From Ascidia mentula (Eukaryota > Chordata > Ascidiacea > Phlebobranchia > Ascidiidae): a stretch of DNA of 64,000 nt. Within the stretch, counting starts at the first letter, position 1. Every line of letters begins with the position of its first letter. The position numbers were made by a program, and so were the translations under genes. The notes beneath the pieces are model-generated. The model saw only the letters and a list, made by a program, of their open reading frames with translations, was not told where the DNA came from and did no database searches. The stretch lies in NCBI GenBank assembly GCA_947561715.1, contig OX387197.1, positions 11,715,001 to 11,779,000 of the forward strand, given 5' to 3'. Below, piece by piece: positions 12,061 through 22,512 of the stretch.

Positions 12061-13515
12061 TTTAGTTTGTTAACAGCAACATGTGCCACTATAGACTGAT
12101 TCCTCATGCGCAGCGGATTCTGACTTCTAGTGGACCCACTTTCATGTAGTAATGATCTTAAAGCGCCATACAGACTGTATGATATTGTTACACAAAATGT
12201 GTAAAATTTGCATCTTATCCACATCTTGCTATAATTAAAACCCTCACGAATTCTACCTTCTCCAATAGCAACAAATGTATATTTCGGGATCATTGGAATT
12301 TACCCGGTAATAAAAAATGTCGGTGCAAAACATTGACATCAGATTTATGTTAAAAACAGCCGCCATTTCGGTTTATCAAGCCCAACAAAGATTCATAGAT
12401 TGTTTAAATAGAATATTACTACCATGTTTATTATTTCGTTTTAAGGCACATTATTTAAACTAGTCTAGTACAACTTAAACCGCAATTGTCAAAACATTTA
12501 CAACAATCAACACGGCCAAAACGAACACTTGTTACAATAAAATGTACAAAGTGTAACGGGAAACAGCTGCATATGATAATCCAAATTCTATGTTTATTTG
12601 TTTTGGTTGCACTCATTGGTTGGTCTTTGGTTGGAAACCATTAAATTGCCATGGGCATTTTATAATCTTAAATACGTGAGGGATTTCTTCGTTGATTGCA
12701 ATCGTGTAGCAAGGTAGAACAGCTTCGGCGCACTTTGTCCAAAAAAGGATTAATAAATGAAAAGGCGAGCATGTTAGACGTTTACCGACAACGACAACGA
12801 GTGTACTTGAAAACCATGAACACTTTCCGACACGGGTAAAAGTTTTACAAGGACCGAAGTTTAGAGTTGTTGCTAAGAACGCGTTTAAAGTGTACTTAAC
12901 TGATTGGGATTCGATAAGAGAGATGCAGACCTCGTTTGGCGGATTCCGATCGTCCGAAAACGTGTATAAAATAATTCGACATTATAAACGAGTAGATAAG
13001 TTGCATTTATACATTTGACAGAACTCAGAGAAGGTCAAGTTGTGGTCCAAAAGAAGCAGAATGGTACGATTAAACGTGAGAAACGTGAGTTAATACCATG
13101 TTTTTTTGGTTGCTTTGGGTATCGTCACACCTGTTTTGCGCCGGACAATTTGTGTTCCTATTACTACAAACTATCGCTCAACGTAACATGAAACATGAAT
13201 AAAGCAGAAAGTAAACAGTGTATGAGCCGACCGGGAAGGAGAGCTCCCTGGCGGGCTATTGTGCCAGGCGGTTTTGAATGTCCAATTATATAGCTGTGCC
13301 CTTCATCACAATTCGGCACGACATTGCTGAGAGTGTCGCGGTGAGGAACTTTCACACGAAAGAGCGACAGATACTTTTAGCAAAAGATGCAGTCGTAGAA
13401 ACTCATAGTAAACAAATCTAGTCGGTTTAATAATGCTGACTTTGTTGGACGTGGCGGTAAACCAGGTTGTGTTTGTTTTTTAAAGATTGAACAGGTTTTT
13501 TTAAACTTACAAATA

Positions 13516-15120
13516 ATGACAGCAGCAACTGACATTGTTGGAACTTGGGTAAGTCTTTGCTAAATAACATAGGTTTTCAATGATTGCTGTCTATTTTGCT
13601 GGGTAATCTCAAAATCTTAAGCTTCAATCCAATAATTATTTTGTTCATATTTTAGTATCCATCTGGGTATTATGGACATTTTCGAAGCAAAACTAGAAAC
13701 GACATTCTGCAGGAATATCGCCACGAAGCGTCCCCCTCGCCCCCGTCAAAGTTTATCAAGAGAGTCAGGGTCAGATGCAAGTTTATGGTTTAAATTGCAT
13801 TCAGCATGTACCGAGGTTGCAAATAACTCAAATAATTATCGTGAACCACCCAAATGTTTCCGTCTATAAACTCGTTTAAGTGAAATGTATTCAGCGATCG
13901 CATAAACGATTGGCCTAAACCAACAACAAAAGCTTATCGGCGTAACTCAATGGTATCCGATTCCAATCGACTTTGGACATTGTGTACTTTTACAATGTTG
14001 TCGAGCCGTTATCGATCGTCTGATCATCCTGAAGGGGTCAAATCAGTCACAGGTTTCAATAACCTCAATTTGTCTTTTTTCATTTTATCGCCCGCCCTTA
14101 TGGAGCAACATATAAAACAACCATATACATTGTTTGGCAGAAATCACCGGATGTTCATTGCTTTTCGAAGCACGACAATAGACATTCTTTTCCTACTGAC
14201 GCCAGCTATTTCGATACTGTGAGTATTGTGAAGATAAATGGTTTTGTGCTTACTGTGAGTATATATTGTGGACTCTCCCTACAAAGACTTGGCTACCTTT
14301 GGAAACAATTACATATTATCAGCAAATTTACAGGGACTTGGAAGACGGAAGCCAAATCGTTCGTTTACAGCGTTTAACCCGGAGTTTATGGCATGGGTTC
14401 CTCACAAACAAGAGATTGCAAGGGAAGGTTCACATGTTTCCTTATACAGGTATAAACCTCTTTTGTTGTCACCGAACACGTGACCAGCAAGCGTTCATCA
14501 TTGTGTATAGGTTAGATTTTCGGGAAGGTGGTGAAAAAAGAACGGAGCCTCTACCACAACGACTTTCACCGCGAATTCGAAGAAAAATGGTTGATATGGA
14601 CGCAACTGATGCTAGACTGAAGTGGATCTCTGATTATAAAAGGCAGTACAGTCACGGCCAGCCAAACCCGCGTATTAACACAGACCTTAACACTGGGCGG
14701 GAGTTCGATGGAGGAGGCAACAATCAACGCTCGCATATCCACATTAACACGACTGGGAGACTGCGCAAAGTTGTGCCACCGTATCTCGAGCAAACGAGAC
14801 GCCGCACTAAATCAGCACCACCAATTAGGTACAGCGTTGGAGATTGCCTTGTGTGGAACGGTGCTTCATCTGCATCGCATACCTATGGAAACTCAACAAA
14901 TGGTGGATCAACCGTTGCACGGCAACGGTCTTCGAAGAAAGAAGGTCGTCAAACTGTCACCAACGGCCAAAATTCGTTACACCAAAATAGTATGACGCCT
15001 GCTGCAACTTCAGTCAGTTCGTTTGTGCCGCAGCATTGTACTTTTCCTCACGCACAAACCAATGGCCTGCCCACTCCACCAGTTACTACCACATCTATTC
15101 CTCTCGTTGTTGTTGATTAA
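13516..15120 (+). CDS. TEX36: TEX36-like protein with long C-terminal extension
   Basis: Five exons join in phase: 13516-13548, 13656-13769, 14141-14218, 14334-14449 and 14511-15120, encoding about 316 residues. The family clue is a run split over exons 3-4: CFSKHDNRHSFPTDASYFDT, then GLGRRK. This corresponds to the HDNRHS...GLGRKK core I recall from vertebrate TEX36, a small testis-expressed protein of unknown function. N-terminal TWYPSGYYGH matches the RWFPHIGL region. Vertebrate TEX36 is about 186 residues. Here the last exon adds about 200 residues of low-complexity Ser/Thr/Asn/Arg-rich sequence, ending IPLVVVD. Exon 4 is read in a different frame from the long open frame overlapping it, so a naive ORF (14266-15120) mis-states the N-terminus. 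A sperm or axonemal role is inference. Confidence 0.62.
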
Positions 15121-15629
15121 ATATTGTTTGAAATGCTTGCGTTGAGATTTATGTTCGACAACATGGTAAACGCATAGATAGAATCAACGTTTAAGCTTGC
15201 ATTTGCTACTGCCAATACAAAGATTTAGAGTGTTTTTAAACATTAGGATAATATTCATTTTTTTAGCAAAATGTGTGCATTTTTCGTGAATTCCTTCAAA
15301 CAAACTTGTCGCAAAATAAAACTGTCAAGTATAGAGACAAAAAACTGTTTCGTTTGTTCAGTGGACAAAATGGCACTAAATATGTTTCTTTTGAGTTTAA
15401 TTTATAGACCTAAGCTATTGAGCCCCAGGCTGTATGGTCGGTGGCGACTTCATGACATCAACGTGTGATTAATCCCGCGTCCGATCTCGCGACGGCTGAA
15501 CACAACTAGTCGTATGACGTAAACTGCTGTCTTGCGGACAGTGATGGTGTAACAGGATGCTGTCATATTTTTGTTATGTTTTAGCCGCCAGAAGTTTTTA
15601 GTAAATAGGCAAGGACAAGAACCGATAAC
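15121..15629. other. Short intergenic region
   Basis: This is the 3' flank of the TEX36-like gene and 5' flank of the first Rolling-stone-like gene. No coding exon or repeat was recognised. Confidence 0.5.
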
Positions 15630-16885
15630 ATGGCAAATGGATGCAGTTACGAGTGCAATAAACATCACTTTGGATTTACAGACACCGAATCCAACACATT
15701 TTACAGCAGCTGGGTAAGGTATACAGTAGTAATTCAGTTATTTATTTAATTTCTTCTATTTGCTGCTTAAAATGCGCAGCTTTGACACATGCCATTGGTT
15801 TTCAGTGTTGTCAGAACAGGATAGTATTCGCCTTGTATCGGGGAGTGTTCTTTTTCTTTGCACTTGCTTGGATCATTGCCGATGTAGTTGTAATTCACGA
15901 AGATAACTACGTCATTTACTTAACAAACTGGACTGAAGTGACTGGTTGCATATACTTTGCTGTGGCATTTTTGGTTTCTTTGTATGGCTGTACGGAGCAT
16001 TCAAGAAAGTCAACAGGTAAGAACTATGTAATAATAAGTGTTAAATTTTTATTCAATTCCGTAATAAACAACAGTGATGCCTTATATTAAACAAAGCACT
16101 GATGCCTTTATATTAAACAAACACCGCCACAACATGGTTTAAATGAAGGCCTTTACACGGCCGACCCTGGGCATATTTGACCGATTTGACCAAATAGGGC
16201 TTCGTGCTTTAAAAAACTTTACAGTTGACCATGAAGATCAAAAAGCCACCTATTTGAAAAATTATGATGACGTCGTTTTTGTTGTTTTCCGGTCCCGTAT
16301 TTCATAAGACCGGTCCTGATGCTTTTGTATTCATTGTAATAAAGCAGGAAATCGATAAGTTAATACAAACCATGTATATTTGCAGAACTGCGATGGTTTC
16401 ACTGCATTCAATGGATCCTGTTTAACGTTTCATTCAGTGCCGCCTTAGTTGGGGATATTATTTTTTGGTTTTTTTTGTCGAGTTTGCTTTCTAAAGCCGC
16501 ATTAGTCAGTCCGTTCAATATTCATTCTCATGTCATAAACTTTGTAATGCTACTCATCGACCTGCTTGTGTCAAGGTTTCCCATTCGTATGCTGCACTTT
16601 ATATATCCATCCAGTTACGCATTTGTGTATCTGTTTTTTACCTTAATATTACATTGGTCCAATACGCGATCAGCTGTATACAGTATACTGCACTGGAGTA
16701 GAAATCCTGGACTCGCTGCTGGACTATCAGTTGCAACAATATTTGTAGCTGTGCCGATTGCCCACTTAATTGCTTTTGGTCTATACCACTTACGAGAAGT
16801 CATATTCAAGCACCGCTGCAAACAAAATGAAGCAACATCGAGTAGCGAAATGGAAATGGGAGAACACAACTTGGGATATGAATAA
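15630..16885 (+). CDS. Rolling-stone-like multipass membrane protein, copy 1
   Basis: Three exons: 15630-15713 (28 codons), 15806-16016 and 16386-16885, giving about 264 residues. It belongs to the Drosophila Rolling stone (rost) family, membrane proteins implicated in myoblast fusion in flies. Family landmarks are the N-terminal HFGF...FYSSW, YLTNWTEVTGCIYF, LRWFHCIQWILFN, IHSHVINFVMLLIDLL, RMLHFIYPSSYAFVYLFF and a terminal long hydrophobic helix. Six to seven hydrophobic segments are visible. A short acidic cytosolic tail (SSSEMEMGEHNLGYE) ends the protein. The second copy, 1.5 kb downstream, has the same three-exon layout with identical phases, so the pair arose by tandem duplication. Confidence 0.85.
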
Positions 16886-18339
16886 ACGTATGCTAAAAAA
16901 TGACATAAATTTGTTGATATAGTCTATACCTTACTGTTACGAGTTCTTTGTGCCTATATAACCTACCTCTGATCATACACAATAATCCTACATTCATTTG
17001 TGTTTCATGACTTTGCTACGCAAAAACACTGATAATATCTAATAGGTTTGAATAAACCCTTCATAAAATAAAATCGTCTTATTGACAAGTGAGGGGACGC
17101 GGCTGTTTGTCGGAAGGTTAATTGACGGAATTGTACACCACCGCGAACCCAACATCAAGTCTGTCAAGAAAGTTCCGCTGAGACACCATGCTGCCTGCAG
17201 GTCCTGTCAGAACAAAACCGAGATCTGTGCTGATCTATGAGACCAAAATACCATGATCTTTGAGATCACATTGTGATCTGTTAGACAGAAATCTATGATC
17301 TGTTTATTTGTGGAAAGAGTCGAAAATATATTGGAAGATATCGAAGACAAAGCAGAAACAAAGAGATCATTGCTGCGATTACGCGACAAAGGAGACTTAG
17401 AAGTAGCGCAAGTTGAAAGACGTAACGATGGCGTCTGAAAGACGGGGTGTAAATGTAAAAGAGTAAAAAGCAGATTCAAAAGACCAAAATATTAAAAGGT
17501 TTCGAATTACGACAAGCCGAATTCCCTACGTTATTAGATCCATGCAAGAAGCCCACTATAAACATCACGATGTGTCGGTTTAAACCCAATGAATTGATTG
17601 TTCAGAAATGACAAAGCATCTTAGTCAAAAGTCATATTACCTTAGTCCACTATACATAAACAGACACATGTAGTTACTCGTTGTAAAAGTTGGTGCATCA
17701 TTAATGTGTCTTTTTATTCATATTACTCAATAATTCAAAGCTCCTCTGGCAAGAAAACTACTTATTTGGACAACGTTTCGGTCGTTTACAACAGACCTAC
17801 CAATGCGAGATAATACACTCATCATCACATCCGGTCACGAACCGAATTGGTTGAGTTTTGTTGATGAGCAAGGGGTCACAGCACACTTAGATTCTCGACC
17901 TTCTAAATCAGTTAGGGTTTTAATTAAAGCTATAAATTAAGCAATATGGTCCCGGTTAAGCGAACAAACTGCTGTGTTTTTGTACGTAGGTGGAATGCAG
18001 ACCCCCTCACAACTTATGACGTTTTAAGCGGGGTTAAGGTTAAGAGGGAGGGTGGCACCCACAAAAATATCAAAAAAAATAAACCATCGAACTCCCAAAC
18101 TTACACAACTGAGTTAATAGCACAATCTTAATATCCGCAAATAAATATTTCCGGGCAGTGAAACATTGTAATGACATTTTTGTAGTTATTCAGTCTGTGA
18201 AAGGTAGATCTGTTAGACTCTTTTACATTCATCATGGTCATGGTTAGTTTACGACCAAGCTTCTGTTGTACGTTAGCTGGTAATTATAGGCGCTTGGCTG
18301 GTTTTCGGTTAGCGGACCTTGCAAAAAAACTTGAAAAAC
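16886..18339. other. Spacer between tandem Rolling-stone genes
   Basis: It contains one copy of repeat family B (17215-17540) and AT-rich sequence. Short open frames here, such as 17946-18131, have no recognisable similarity and no splice context. Confidence 0.5.
17215..17540 (+). repeat. Dispersed repeat family B, copy 1
   Basis: It shares GATCTGTTTATTTGTGGAAA-GAGTCG, then ATTACGCGA and GAATTACGACAAGCCGAA, in the same order and spacing as 35640-35830. It also has several GATCT(G/A)TGAGA-like short repeats at 17220-17300. Confidence 0.6.
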
Positions 18340-19805
18340 ATGTGCCTGTCATGGAAAGATGAGTTTAAGTTATCTAACTTTGGATTCAAACGGAGCAAAA
18401 GGCAGCATTTTTACAAGTCTCAGGTAATCATTAATATTGTGCAAAAATACAATAGGTAAAAATAAAATTCTCATGAAATTTCAAAATAAATGCAGACTGC
18501 TTTCCTCTGTTGTGCAGAAAGTATGTCTTATTCTATTATTGGGTGGTGAGGGACATGTGCTATATGATAGTAACTTGATAACCACCATTGAAATGCTAGT
18601 GTTTTGTCAAATAAGATAGGTATATGTAATGGAAGCAATTCATTACAGATTTATAAACTTTATATATTGATTTCTGTTCTCTGTTGTTGTTAAATTTCAA
18701 CACAAATAACCACCATGAACAAATAACTCTTCTCAACCTGTCTTTAGTATTTTAGGTAGAATATAAAACTATTAGCAGCAGTGTATAAGAATCTAAAAAT
18801 GTTTAGGTAGCCCCCACTTTGTTCAAAGGTATGAAACTGGCAAACTTTTTTCCAAACATATGTGTCCTGTTTTAAGCTGGATTTAAATGTAACGAAAACT
18901 TGTTTTTACAGTGGGGATTGCAAAACACAACCTTTATCTTGTTGCGGTCAGCTTTCTTGATATATATGGTAGCATGGCTTATATGGCAAGTGGTTGATGG
19001 AATTACCAGTCAATATTTTGAAAATTACCAATCTTCACACTATTTAACAAACTGGGTTAATGTTATGGTCATCATATATTTTCTGCTATCACTTGCTGTC
19101 ACAATACATGAAGTTTTGCAAGACAAACTGGAGAGTTCAACACAACAGTTTAGTAAGTATATATATTATTATGCTTGGCACAGCTAATTATGACTTGTTT
19201 TTTTGAATAAAATATTTGTGGGTATTTGATGAGGATAGTGTAAGTCGTTTTCAATATGTAATTTATTAGGGGTTAATGCATACATTTGTTTTGTTGTTTC
19301 AGGAAGCAATCAATTACAATGGTTTCACTGGCTTATGTGGACACTATTTAATTGTTCTTTTGTTTTTTCAATAATTGTTGATGTTGTATATTGGTCTGTG
19401 ATAGCAGGTGTACTTCCGCCATCTTCCGCATTTCACCCACAAAACGTACACTTACATCTCGTGAACATTCTCTTTTTAACCACTGATCTATGCATAGGTT
19501 CCTTGGAAGTGCGAATTCTTCACTTTGTACATGCAATAGTGTTTGGTTTTATCTATGTGTTTTTTGCTCTCATGTTACACTTGGCTGGTATAAATTCGGC
19601 ACTTTATCCCATACTCGATTGGCGCAAGCCTGGCCCCACGTTAGGAGTAATCGCAGGGCTGGGAATTGTCATTATTCCTCTGTTGCAAGTGTTGGCATTT
19701 TTAGTGTATAGCGCACGGGTTAGTGTGTCAAAGAAATATTTTCACGAAGTTATCCTGGTTGATTCAACTGATAATTGTGAAAATATTTGCATGACTACAT
19801 CTTAA
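18340..19805 (+). CDS. Rolling-stone-like multipass membrane protein, copy 2
   Basis: Exons 18340-18423 (28 codons), 18912-19152 and 19303-19805 encode about 275 residues. The start MCLSWKDEFKLSNFGFKRSK is typical of the Rolling stone N-terminus. It is followed by RQHFYKSQ, then WGLQNTTFILLRSAFLIYMV, YLTNWVNVMVIIYFLLSLA, LQWFHWLMWTLFN, VHLHLVNILFLTTDL, RILHFVHAIVFGFIYVFFAL and LYPILDWRKPG. These are the family's transmembrane landmarks. The first exon is missed by simple ORF calling because its frame is short. Splice phases equal those of copy 1. Conservation of LYPILDW and of HxHxxN suggests it is functional, and copy 2 is closer to the fly consensus than copy 1. Confidence 0.87.
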
Positions 19806-19907
19806 ATTTATCTTTTACTCATCAACACAATCCTCAATTTTTGTTTTTTTAAGCCTCTGAATGTTTTGCAAACTCTTGGCTAGTTGTGTTTTTGTTGTGT
19901 TCGCTAC

Positions 19908-20237
19908 CAGGGGTGGCCAGATTGGCCTTTTTAAAGTCAAATTTGGCTGATCTGGCCTTTTTTGAAACAGTTTGGCCTTCAAAAATTGTGTTTTTATTTA
20001 ATTTGGCTTTGTAGTGGCCTTTTTTTAAATATTACACATAAACGTATATTGATAAATTAAGTGTGTAATTTCTGGTTTATATGTATGGTCGAAACACACT
20101 GCATGTATAGTGGAAGATGTAGAAAAATGACAAACACATTTTACATCATGAATATGAAGAGTTTTCAATTTGCTTCTTTTTTAGAAAATTACCTCTGATT
20201 AGACTTTTGTTCTGATTTTGTTTTTGTGGCAACCCTG
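19908..20237. mobile_element. Non-autonomous hAT-like element, 330 bp
   Basis: The left end is CAGGGGTGGCCA and the right end is TGTGGCAACCCTG, imperfect inverted repeats. The flanking octamers TTCGCTAC and TTCTTTAC match at 6 of 8 positions, consistent with an aged 8-bp duplication. The internal sequence repeats TTTGGC/TGGCCTTT several times and is non-coding. Confidence 0.6.
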
Positions 20238-20846
20238 TTCTTTACACAAGTGATACATATATTGCAGTTATAATATTGCATGTTTTGCGATTGTATTGGC
20301 ATTTCATTGTGTTGCCATTATTTACCTCTGATAAAGCCGATAAATAGTCTTACTGGAATGTGCGACCCTCAATATTATCATGTTATTCAGGCTAATTAAC
20401 TCTGTATCATTCCGGTACTCGAAGATAAGTAAGCCAATATCGACAATTTTGGTGCGCATCGTCACGAAGTTTTGTTGAGTGCGTCCACCGTTGTCGAAAG
20501 TTCGGAATCGTCATTCATTTCACTTGGATGTTATGATGTACAGCCCGTATAATTTTGCTGTAACCAAACTGGAAGATCTAACTAAAATAAAGACTAACCG
20601 CTTTGTTGCAGAATGCAGGCCCTACTATGAACACCGTGTAATGCATCCTATTTGTTCGATATTAAGATGATGCATTTTTTCACTAAGCAGTTTAGAGTTT
20701 TATGCCCATGTCGTGCCTGGCTTCTGGGTCAGGTTTGGGCTGATGGTTGGAAAAATCTTTTTCAGACCTGGCTCGGACTTATTTTGTTCGAGCGTAAAAT
20801 AAAATATTTTGTTCCAGGTTAAAATATATAAAGAGTTCGTTTACAC

Positions 20847-21262
20847 CAGTGTTTCTCAAACTTTTTCCAATCACGTACCGCTCATTTGTTTTTTTAATAC
20901 ACTGCGTACCACCGTATTACTATACCATACCTGTTATGACATACCACCAATGAACAACAATTTAGCCAATATCACCAGTTGCTTGGATTTCTTTATTGTG
21001 CATTTGTAACGCAGTAGTATCAACGTGAAATTGTTGCACAGTTGAATACACGATGTCAGAATTACTTCAACACTGCAACAATTTCACGTTGATACTATTG
21101 CGTCACAAATACACAATAAAGAAAACCGACATCCTGTATTTGCAGCGGTTTTGGCTTCTGCAAAGTGCGGCAAATTGTATAGAGTAGACTAAATCGCGTA
21201 CCACTTAAAAAGCTCTCGCGTACCACTAGTGGTATACGCGTACCACAGTTTGAGAACCACTG
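20847..21262. mobile_element. Non-autonomous hAT foldback element with intact 8-bp duplication
   Basis: Terminal inverted repeats are CAGTGTTTCTCAAACT (left) and AGTTTGAGAACCACTG (right). The insertion is flanked on both sides by exactly GTTTACAC (20839-20846 and 21263-21270). The interior is also palindromic: GCAGTAGTATCAACGTGAAA at 21011-21030 is mirrored by TTTCACGTTGATACTATTGC. There is no transposase. The perfect duplication and near-identical arms suggest a relatively recent insertion. Confidence 0.88.
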
Positions 21263-22512
21263 GTTTACACGAACTGTCAACTTTATAACTGACTTATTTG
21301 TCACTGCCTAAAAGCACGGATCTGAGGTTAAGAAACCCTAACTACACAGAAAAAGCCGGTAATCCTAGACTCTACCTCATGATTTTGTTTGGCAACAATG
21401 CTTCATTGTTTATTTCATAGAATTCAGTGTTACGAAATGAAAATGTAACTGTGCACGTTTTGAAAACTGTCGAAAAGCGAATTCCCGTAATGTGAAGGCA
21501 AGAGAATACGCCGACGATATGTGGTTAAGGGGGAATGTCTCAACCACGAAAAGAAGAAATTCCTTCCATCAAAATTAAAGTAGGTACTGCTATTAAAATG
21601 TTTCAAACTTGAATTGTTCGAAAAAGACCGCGCGCTGTTAAGGGTAAGGGTAGCTACAAGTCTATGTTCTGATGTGTATATTTTATACGTTACTTCAGTA
21701 TAGTTCAAAAGCATATATCCTATACCACAAACTTGTGATATAAAGGTAATAAACATTTTTGGTCCGCGATACGACGAAAGATGCGGATAACACCTTTTTC
21801 GGGGCAGTGTTGTGAGTCGGGAAAGAAGTATTTGACTCCGATGTCTTTTGAAACATTGTTATATTTATTTACTTATATTTATGAATATACTATAGTTGGA
21901 AAGACTAAAATATGCTACTTAATGTACAAACATTAGGATTCGGTGTAAACCATTGTGCAATTGTTGTTCGTATTTTAATCCGACTAAATTGTTTTGGTCC
22001 ATCCCCACAACCCTACAAAAGTTAGGAGCGTCTGCGTTAAAAATCATGACCTGTTTCCTCTATGTTTTCTGTAACATGTGTTTACGTAGAGTTTCAAAGG
22101 ACCATATCGCTCTGACGAACAGGACAAAGATCATGCCACAAAACAAGCATTGAATCAGGATTTCAGGTTCAGTTTCTAAACATAAATGATAACTGCGGAG
22201 TATTGCGTTCGAATGTACCCAACGATTATTTGAAAATACGGCCCAACATATAATACATTTAATGGTACACTTGCCGTAAGTACCTGACAGCAGGTTCCTT
22301 TCTGCACATTATGTCCCAGCCAGTTGGCAAATATGTTGTGACGCTGCTTCCTCCATCCTTGGAAAGAACAAGAAGTAAATTGCAATACCAGTGGAAAAGT
22401 TATCAGTTAAAACTGCGTGGTGCCAAAAATTTTAGTCACAGCAAAAAAGCATGAATTTACTGAAAGTTCTATACTTCTAATATTTTACACACCCTACTTG
22501 CTTTATTTGCAG

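Larger units (their letters stand above)
10518..13515. other. Repeat-rich gene-poor region
   Basis: Upstream of the CTTNBP2-like gene I found no supported coding exon for 3 kb. It holds two family A repeat pieces (11480-11600 and 11860-12060) and otherwise AT-rich sequence. The stretch 12700-13060 is somewhat richer in GC and CpG. It ends near a TATAAAATA sequence at 12966, which could be a core promoter for the TEX36-like gene, but this is speculative. Confidence 0.5.
19806..22512. other. Gene-poor region with two hAT-type elements
   Basis: No supported coding exon was found, although an upstream 5' exon of the KCNN-like gene may lie here. The identifiable contents are the elements at 19908-20237 and 20847-21262. 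Open frames near 21430-21756 and 22176-22385 have no recognisable family features. Confidence 0.5.

Noticed and set aside
14266..14510. N-terminal part of the 284-aa open frame 14266-15120
   Set aside because: The TEX36 motif GLGRRK is read in another frame here; the frames are joined by the 14450-14510 intron, so only the part after 14511 is coding in this frame.
17946..18131. 61-aa frame between the Rolling-stone genes
   Set aside because: No similarity, no splice sites that extend it, and low-complexity Lys/Asn content.
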